Source: Bacillota bacterium
GTDB lineage: Bacteria; Bacillota; Clostridia; Acetivibrionales; DSM-2933
Length of the DNA: 11,977 nt
Assembly: GCA_023441845.1 (NCBI GenBank)
Contig: JAEZNF010000092.1
Span: 1-11,977 of the forward strand
Direction: 5' to 3'
Part shown: positions 7,437-11,977 of the stretch, in pieces
Numbering within the stretch: the first letter of the stretch is position 1
Layout: each line of letters starts with the position of its first letter
Translations under genes and position numbers: made by a program
The notes under the pieces: generated by a model
What the model was told of the DNA's origin: nothing
Seen by the model: only the letters and a program-made list of their open reading frames with translations
The model's database searches: none

Positions 7437-7949
7437 ATGGGTTCGGATATTAAGAATCATGGTACAATGAGGGCTAAAACACCAGGGGAATCGCAGGTCG
7501 AAATGACTGAGCTTGTTATTCCAAATGACACGAATTTGCTGGGCAATTTGTTGGGAGGTAAGTTAATGCACTGGATTGATATTGCCGGGGCAATGGCAGC
7601 AGCCAGGCACTCAAATAAAACAGTTGCTACAGTTGCACTTGATAGCCTGGACTTCAGGCACCCAATACATATGGGAGAACTTATTATACTTAAAGCAAAG
7701 TTAACATGGGCCGGAAAGACATCAATGGAGGTAACTGTAAACGCATTTGGGGAAAATACCAAAACAGGAGCAGTAACACAAACAAATAAAGCTTACCTGA
7801 CCTTTGTGGCACTTGATGAGAATGGAAGGCCAACTGCGGTTCCGATGCTTATCCCTGAGACAGAAGAAGAAAAGAAAGATTTTCTGGAAGCTGAAGTAAG
7901 GCGGGAAGAGCGTTTAAAAAGGCGCAATAAAGAAAAGGCGGAAAAATAG
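7437..7949 (+). CDS. hotdog-fold acyl-CoA thioesterase (YkhA/YciA/BACH type)
   Basis: A 170-residue cytoplasmic enzyme predicted to hydrolyse acyl-CoA thioesters to free acid and CoA. AAGGAGG (7423-7429) is 7 nt before the ATG. The single hotdog domain spans about residues 20-135, with family landmarks PNDTNLLGNLLGGKLMHWID (Asn33 and Asp48 fit the conserved Asn and the catalytic acidic residue on the central helix), ATVALDSLDFRHPIHMGE, and a late NKAYLTFVALDENG strand. The C-terminus is a long charged helix rich in E, K and R, common in bacterial members. These enzymes act as hexamers in the family; the substrate is not readable from sequence. The gene lies behind three terminator-like hairpins and 69 nt before spoVB, with which it may be co-transcribed. 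Confidence 0.88.
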   Translation: MGSDIKNHGTMRAKTPGESQVEMTELVIPNDTNLLGNLLGGKLMHWIDIAGAMAAARHSNKTVATVALDSLDFRHPIHMGELIILKAKLTWAGKTSMEVTVNAFGENTKTGAVTQTNKAYLTFVALDENGRPTAVPMLIPETEEEKKDFLEAEVRREERLKRRNKEKAEK

Positions 7950-8018
7950 AATTAATTGCTGCATAAGTCGGACTTTATTTAAATATTAATAATCCAGAAG
8001 AAATTTCCGGGGTATTAT

Positions 8019-9584
8019 ATGGCGAAAAAGTCTTTTGTCAGCGGAGTTATAATCTTGATGCTGGCAGGTTTTGCAGTAAAAATCTGTGGATTTATTTACA
8101 GGATATACCTTTCAAACCTCATAGGGTCTGAGGGCATGGGGCTGTTTCAATTGATAGCGCCTGTATACTCTCTGATAATCCTGACTTTGACATCAGGTAT
8201 TTCCATAGCCGTTTCAAAAATGGTTGCCGGGGAGCTGGCCCAAAAACATATTGTAAATTTAAGAAGAATAACATATTGCGCACTGGTAATGGTCCTTTTC
8301 GGAGGGCTTATAATATCAGTGCTGTTTTTTTTGAATCTTGATTTCATAGCAAATGTAATTCTGAAAGACAGCAGGACCTATTACTCTTTGTTATTTCTTA
8401 TCCCTTGTATTCCTGTAATAGCTGCTGCATCGGCTTTAAAGGGATATTTTTACGGAATGCAGGATATGGTGCCTACTGCATGCTCACAGATTGTTGAACA
8501 ACTGGTAAAAATAGCTCTGGTAATGGTAATGGCAGGCTTTATTGTAAATAAAGGGCTTGATTATGCATGCGCACTGGCCACAATAGGTATGGCTATAGGT
8601 GAAATAGCAAACTTCCTTGTTCTTTTGACTGTCTATAAAGTAAAAAAGAAAAGGCAGAGGGCGTTTAAATCAAAGGAAGGGTTCTTAAGAAAACGGGTTA
8701 TTGCAAAAGAAATAATAGGGACCTCGTTACCTGTTTCTTTTAACAGGTTCATCACATCCATAATGGCAGCTGTAGAATTCATACTGATTCCAAGGAGGCT
8801 GCTTTTGGGAGGTCTTAGCTATACACACAGCATGATGGAATATGGAAGATTAACCGGTATGGCAATGCCTTTGATATTCTTTCCCTCACTGGTGACCTCA
8901 TCGCTTGCAACAACACTGGTTCCTGCAATATCTGAAGCAGTGTCGCTGAAAAACTTCAGGCTTGTAAATTACAGGATTTCAAAATCCGTTCAGTTGACGT
9001 TTATCCTCGGTTTCATTTTCACAGGAATATTTCTCTCCTACCCGAACGAAATAGGAGGGCTCCTTTATAAAAGGGAAAAAATAGGTGGGATGCTTTATTT
9101 ATTGGCTTTTACATGTATATTTACATATCTACAGCAAACCTTGTTGGGAATATTGAATGGACTTGGCAAGCAGGCAGTATCGCTCCGGAACTCGATTATA
9201 GGCAGTACCATCCGTATAGGATTTGTCTATTTTGCAATACCTTTATACGGTATTAAAGGGTATGTATTTGGAATTATTATCAGTTCTGCATGTGTCTGTA
9301 TTTTAAATCTTCTTACAGTAGTAAAGACTACAGGTATGGCTATAGATTTAAAAAGCTGGGTGGTAAAACCGGGCCTTGTCGGACTAATTATGCTATTGAT
9401 AAGCAAATACGTATACAGCTTCTGCGGCATCTTTAGCACAGGTTATGCCTGGAATACATTAATGGCTGTAACTGTCAACGTTATAATCGCAATCATACTG
9501 ATGATAATATTTGGTGTATTGAAAATGGAGGAAGTAAGAAAGTTATTGATGCCGTTTCTAAAGGCGAAACCGAGTAAAAGATAG
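8019..9584 (+). CDS. spoVB: SpoVB-family polysaccharide/lipid II flippase-like membrane protein
   Basis: A 521-residue integral membrane protein of the MOP (MATE/MurJ/polysaccharide-transporter) superfamily with roughly 12-14 hydrophobic segments. The N-terminus (SFVSGVIILMLAGFAVKICGF...IGSEGMGLFQLIAPVYSL) is typical of stage V sporulation protein B. SpoVB proteins are needed for spore cortex peptidoglycan, presumably by flipping a lipid-linked precursor, and point to an endospore former. The start is ATG 8019 with only a weak GGGG site (8009-8012), and no strong promoter is seen in the 69-nt gap, so coupling to the thioesterase transcript is plausible. Clostridia often carry several SpoVB/MurJ-like paralogues, so a vegetative flippase role cannot be excluded. 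Confidence 0.82.
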   Translation: MAKKSFVSGVIILMLAGFAVKICGFIYRIYLSNLIGSEGMGLFQLIAPVYSLIILTLTSGISIAVSKMVAGELAQKHIVNLRRITYCALVMVLFGGLIISVLFFLNLDFIANVILKDSRTYYSLLFLIPCIPVIAAASALKGYFYGMQDMVPTACSQIVEQLVKIALVMVMAGFIVNKGLDYACALATIGMAIGEIANFLVLLTVYKVKKKRQRAFKSKEGFLRKRVIAKEIIGTSLPVSFNRFITSIMAAVEFILIPRRLLLGGLSYTHSMMEYGRLTGMAMPLIFFPSLVTSSLATTLVPAISEAVSLKNFRLVNYRISKSVQLTFILGFIFTGIFLSYPNEIGGLLYKREKIGGMLYLLAFTCIFTYLQQTLLGILNGLGKQAVSLRNSIIGSTIRIGFVYFAIPLYGIKGYVFGIIISSACVCILNLLTVVKTTGMAIDLKSWVVKPGLVGLIMLLISKYVYSFCGIFSTGYAWNTLMAVTVNVIIAIILMIIFGVLKMEEVRKLLMPFLKAKPSKR

Positions 9585-9636
9585 TCCTGACTTTTAAAAA
9601 ATTCTATAAATCAATAAAAAATAAAGAAAAAAGAAG

Positions 9637-9669
9637 AGATTTCAAATTAATCGAAAAAATTTGAAATCT
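9637..9669. terminator. 12-bp hairpin between spoVB and hsp20
   Basis: AGATTTCAAATT (9637-9648) pairs perfectly with 9658-9669 around a 9-nt loop. On the plus strand it is not followed by T residues but by the first CtsR box. On the minus strand it is followed by a long T-rich run (complement of 9612-9635), so it looks better as a terminator for leftward transcription. It may serve both directions. Confidence 0.5.
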
Positions 9670-9671
9670 AA

Positions 9672-9688
9672 GGTCAAAGATGGTCAAA
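9672..9688 (+). promoter_or_regulatory. CtsR operator, site 1
   Basis: GGTCAAA-GAT-GGTCAAA is a perfect tandem heptad of the CtsR box (A/G)GTCAAA-NAN-(A/G)GTCAAA, the operator of the class III heat-shock repressor in Firmicutes. It sits just upstream of the predicted -35 of hsp20. Confidence 0.85.
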
Positions 9689-9696
9689 ATCAAATT

Positions 9697-9726
9697 TTGA
9701 ATTTGAAGCATATAATATGGTATAAA
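9697..9726 (+). promoter_or_regulatory. probable hsp20 promoter
   Basis: TTGAAT (9697-9702), an 18-nt spacer, and TATAAA (9721-9726) put the start near 9733, so the two CtsR boxes flank the promoter, one upstream of -35 and one at the start of the transcript. A second TATAAT at 9711-9716 lacks a matching -35. Confidence 0.6.
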
Positions 9727-9736
9727 TATATTGTAA

Positions 9737-9753
9737 GGTCAAGGAAAGTCAAA
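9737..9753 (+). promoter_or_regulatory. CtsR operator, site 2
   Basis: GGTCAAG-GAA-AGTCAAA has the same 7-3-7 geometry as site 1, with one departure from the CtsR consensus (the last base of heptad 1). It is 65 bp downstream of site 1 and lies just after the predicted transcription start, where binding would block elongation or open-complex formation. Confidence 0.78.
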
Positions 9754-9797
9754 ATCAATAAAGTTAAAATTAATGAAAAATATCGGAGGTGTTTTAT

Positions 9798-10250
9798 ATG
9801 TTCGGATTAACCCCATATAACAGGAAAACAAACGGAATAAGCAGGAGAAATGAAATTTTTGACCTGAGAAATGTATTTGAAGACTTCTTTAATGATTCCT
9901 TTTTTACCGGTGCCTTTACGGCAGCAAATCCGTTAAGGGCCGACATTCGGGAGACTGACAGGGAATTCATTATAGAGGCAGATATTCCGGGAGCCAAAAA
10001 GGAAGACATCAAACTTGATCTAAGGGATGATACTCTTACAATATCGGTTGAACACAACAATGAGGTTAAAGAGGAAGCTGAAAACTATATCAGGAAAGAA
10101 AGAAGGTACGGATCATACAGCAGGAGCTTCTATGTTGAAAACATCAAAAATGAAGAGGTTTCTGCAAAATATGAAAACGGGCTTCTTACAGTAAAGCTTC
10201 CGAAAGATGATAAGAAAAAGAGTTCGGGAAATAGAATAGAGATACAATAG
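9798..10250 (+). CDS. small heat-shock protein, Hsp20/alpha-crystallin family
   Basis: A 150-residue ATP-independent holdase that binds unfolding proteins in the cytoplasm. The ATG at 9798 has GGAGG (9785-9789) 8 nt upstream; the GTG at 9789 used by the longest frame lies in that site and is not the start. The N-terminal arm (residues 1-43) is followed by the alpha-crystallin domain, ending in the hallmark A123-x3-N127-G-L-L (AKYENGLLTVKLPK), and a C-terminal extension with the I147-E-I149 motif used for oligomer assembly. Its size and sequence resemble clostridial Hsp18. Two CtsR boxes around the promoter indicate heat induction by loss of CtsR repression; there is no CIRCE element. It appears monocistronic. 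Confidence 0.93.
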   Translation: MFGLTPYNRKTNGISRRNEIFDLRNVFEDFFNDSFFTGAFTAANPLRADIRETDREFIIEADIPGAKKEDIKLDLRDDTLTISVEHNNEVKEEAENYIRKERRYGSYSRSFYVENIKNEEVSAKYENGLLTVKLPKDDKKKSSGNRIEIQ

Positions 10251-10260
10251 TGTTTTAAAT

Positions 10261-10280
10261 AAGCGTCAAAGGCGCTTTTT
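10261..10280 (+). terminator. weak terminator after hsp20
   Basis: AAGCG (10261-10265) pairs with CGCTT (10273-10277) over a 7-nt loop and ends in TTTTT (10276-10280), 10 nt after the hsp20 stop. The stem is short, so efficiency is uncertain. Confidence 0.5.
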
Positions 10281-10308
10281 GGAAATAAAATCAGGTGATT
10301 TCTTCTCC

Positions 10309-10398
10309 TGTTATAATAGGCCTTGACTGTAGAGGCCAAGTATGCATGGGCGAGTAGTATAGCGCACCGGAACGGCTGGTACTCTCGCCTTTTGCATG
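10309..10398 (+). ncRNA. candidate small structured RNA in the hsp20 / XseA-like convergent gap
   Basis: An extended -10 promoter motif (TGTTATAAT, 10309-10317) is followed by a GC-rich structured stretch. Stem 1 pairs 10319-10323 with 10333-10337. Stem 2 is a long nested arm: 10342-10346 with 10393-10397, 10349-10354 (GGCGAG) with 10384-10389 (CTCGCC), 10356-10359 with 10380-10383, and a small apical CCG-GAA-CGG. TTTT (10390-10393) follows the main stem. No protein frame explains it. It could be a small RNA, or a bidirectional terminator for the two convergent genes. I do not recognise the family, and no -35 is visible. Confidence 0.35.
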
Positions 10399-10429
10399 AT
10401 TTACCTGCAAGATGTGGATTGTATTTCTT

Positions 10430-11473
10430 TTATTTAACAATTGATATTATTATGGCTATAATAGTTAAAATAGCAAAGAACGTCATCATTTTTTTCTGAC
10501 TTTTTGTCTTTGTAAGAAGAGATTCTTTATCATTTAAAAGAAGAGAAATTTTCTTTTCCAGCTCTTCTTTTTCGCTCAATATGTTATTATATGCAGTACT
10601 GGTAGATTCTTTATTTGCAGTATCTGCACTTTCTTTCAGCATCACATTTCTATACTCGTAAAGCAGCATTTTAGCGGTAGACACCGGTCCGTCCTCAGTA
10701 ATGTCTGCAAGCTTGTTGGCCAAAGTATTTCCCATAGCTGCAATAGTCAGGGTATCACATTGGTGTAAAGCATCTAATACAGGTGCTTCATTAAAAAGCC
10801 CAATTTCATTGGGGCCGATATTGGTTATAATGATTGCATCATAGTAACTGTTTCTATCTAATGACTTTATTGTATCGGCTATTTCTTCAGCGGTGTATCC
10901 ATCAATATAGTGGGCAAAGGTCTGAAAGAAGTTAACTTCATATAAGTAATTATTAATTTGGTTTATTGTGTCATTCTCATTTGAAGTTATAACCATTATT
11001 CTAAAAAAGTCAAGCCCTTTGAGATTAAGAGTTTTTTTGACTTTGTCAGGATAACCAGTGTCATCCGATTTGTCAGGAACGGTTTCTTTTTTTGTTTCAC
11101 TGATGCTGGTATCCAAAACCTTTGAAGCTTTAAATTCAATAAAGTCAAGCATATTTACCGAGGAACTGTCGTATAAGTTGAACATTCCGTGTAGCTGAAC
11201 CCTGTTTCCGGGTTCCAGGCTGTTTGGTTTGTTTTTTCTTTTTGGCAAGTATACATTAAGGGTGCTGCCATCCTCATTCTGTATTTTAAAACTTGTGCCT
11301 TGTGAATTGCTGGATACTTCGGAACATACGATGCCTTCTATCAGGTAATATTTTTTAATGGCATCGTTTTTAAAAAAAGATCCTTTAATGTTTTGCATAT
11401 ACAGGTCACGAAATTCCTCAATTGTGATCTTTTCTAAGGAATAATTATTACTCCTGTTTTCTTGAACTGTCAT
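10430..11473 (-). CDS. membrane-anchored exonuclease VII large-subunit-like protein, catalytic residues lost
   Basis: A 347-residue protein. The ATG at 11473 is preferred: GGGAGG (11483-11488) is 9 nt upstream, while the alternative ATG at 11482 touches that site. Residues of about 40-120 look like an OB-fold of the kind at the N-terminus of XseA. Residues of about 155-285 follow the XseA nuclease domain in order: RIMVITS, a GYTAEEIADTI helix, DAIIIT, LFNEAPVLDAL, AAMGN, LADITEDGPVSTAKMLL. The active-site motifs are replaced: GRGGGS reads TNIGPN and GHETD reads GNTLA. A short coiled coil (about 300-328) leads to one C-terminal transmembrane helix (about 331-346, FFAILTIIAIIISIV). The usual long XseA coiled-coil and an xseB partner are missing. 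I infer a tail-anchored, non-nucleolytic nucleic-acid-binding protein; its function is unknown. Confidence 0.65.
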   Translation of the reverse strand: MTVQENRSNNYSLEKITIEEFRDLYMQNIKGSFFKNDAIKKYYLIEGIVCSEVSSNSQGTSFKIQNEDGSTLNVYLPKRKNKPNSLEPGNRVQLHGMFNLYDSSSVNMLDFIEFKASKVLDTSISETKKETVPDKSDDTGYPDKVKKTLNLKGLDFFRIMVITSNENDTINQINNYLYEVNFFQTFAHYIDGYTAEEIADTIKSLDRNSYYDAIIITNIGPNEIGLFNEAPVLDALHQCDTLTIAAMGNTLANKLADITEDGPVSTAKMLLYEYRNVMLKESADTANKESTSTAYNNILSEKEELEKKISLLLNDKESLLTKTKSQKKMMTFFAILTIIAIIISIVK

Positions 11474-11488
11474 TTTCCGCATCCTCCC

Positions 11489-11792
11489 ACCGTGTATAAT
11501 ATTGTAAAAACATTAATTATTTGTAAAACTAAAACATTCCCTCTTATATAATTAATCGAAAATAAATCATTTTATGTCGCAAGCGGTTTGGAATCTTACC
11601 ATTTACCGAACTATATGTTTCGCAAAAAACCTTTTGCATTTCTAATTCTATTTTTTCGCGAAATCATATAACCATTGAATGCGCAACACTTTATGAAAAT
11701 TCTTTCGCGCGTTGAATATAGTATTATTAATATAATAGTGATATAATAATCATTCGTAGAATAAAGCTTTAGAAAATGGGGTGTGTGCAATA
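11489..11792. other. divergent intergenic region with inverted repeats
   Basis: This 304-bp AT-rich gap separates two divergently transcribed genes. It holds an imperfect inverted repeat: TATATG-TTTCGC (11612-11623) against GCGAAA-t-CATATA (11658-11670). A further TTTCGCG at 11703-11709 can pair with CGCGAAA at 11657-11663. TTGTAAAA is directly repeated at 11502-11509 and 11521-11528. TATAAT-like hexamers occur around 11733-11751, but without a well-spaced -35. The arrangement suggests operator sites, or a structured leader for the right-hand gene. No coding frame is supported. Confidence 0.5.
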
Positions 11793-11977
11793 ATGGGAAA
11801 TTCTAATGAGGAAGCTAATGTATATAAAGTGGACAGAAATTCTTTCAAAAGAACTCTGCCTGAAATTGCTTCAGAGTCACTTAAACTGCTTCGAGGCTTT
11901 TTTGTAAAGGTAAAATTTGCCGAATGCGGGCCGCTTTTAAGGGTCGGTAAGGGTGTTGTAATAATCAGGAAGAACGG
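11793..11977 (+). CDS. N-terminal fragment of a probable hexapeptide (left-handed beta-helix) acyltransferase
   Basis: Sixty-one codons are visible, running off the right edge. The ATG at 11793 has only a weak GGGGTG (11778-11783) upstream; an in-frame GTG at 11781 is an alternative. The visible part reads LKLLRGFFVKVKFAECGPLLRVGKGVVIIRKNG in segments typical of the entry to colanic-acid/serine O-acetyltransferase-like proteins, where a short helix precedes the first beta-helix turn (RVGKGVVI). No complete hexapeptide repeats are within the window, so the call is tentative. If right, it would transfer acetyl groups to a surface sugar or similar acceptor. Confidence 0.4.
   Translation, partial: MGNSNEEANVYKVDRNSFKRTLPEIASESLKLLRGFFVKVKFAECGPLLRVGKGVVIIRKN

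Noticed and set aside
10348..10389. Possible tRNA from the 6-bp GGCGAG/CTCGCC arm
   Set aside because: It is far too short, with no T-loop GGTTCRA motif or anticodon arm.
11607..11622. LexA-like dyad CGAACTATATGTTTCG
   Set aside because: It has two extra bases compared with CGAAC-N4-GTTCG, so it does not fit the LexA box seen at ssb. It is better explained by the TTTCGC repeat set.

Overview
The window looks like chromosomal DNA from a low-GC, endospore-forming Gram-positive bacterium of class Clostridia, probably near the Acetivibrio/Ruminiclostridium (C. thermocellum) group. The grounds are AT-rich sequence with strong Shine-Dalgarno sites, a SpoVB-family flippase, a secreted copper-amine-oxidase-N/beta-propeller protein, a Gram-positive type LexA box and CtsR boxes. 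The genus is an inference; I see no insertion sequence, tRNA, rRNA or CRISPR array.

Layout. 1-639 has no convincing gene but holds a run of adjacent stems (400-508) and an intrinsic terminator (541-579), possibly a small structured RNA. 655-3072 encodes a secreted beta-propeller protein and ends in a 17-bp hairpin. After about 560 bp of noncoding DNA with a promoter come a PilZ-domain c-di-GMP receptor (3638-4078), a stand-alone ssb with a LexA operator inside its promoter (4247-4660), dusB (4860-5822) and an orphan pilM (6104-7207). Most of these are separate units with their own promoter or terminator. A strong terminator and a two-copy 65/67-bp hairpin repeat then lead directly into an acyl-CoA thioesterase gene (7437-7949), followed by spoVB (8019-9584). 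An hsp20 gene (9798-10250) has two CtsR boxes around its promoter. Convergent to it lies a minus-strand gene (10430-11473) for an unusual membrane-anchored protein resembling the exonuclease VII large subunit, with the catalytic residues replaced. A divergent intergenic region with repeated TTTCGC motifs leads into a truncated gene at the right edge (11793-), probably a hexapeptide acyltransferase.

How the genes relate. This is a mosaic of small housekeeping and stress units, not one pathway. Two stress regulons are readable from operators: SOS/LexA for ssb and heat shock/CtsR for hsp20. PilZ and PilM both point to surface motility or type IV pili, but they are not in one operon. The most unusual items are the XseA-like pseudoenzyme, the tandem structured repeats forced into the thioesterase leader, and two structured RNA candidates (400-579 and 10309-10398).
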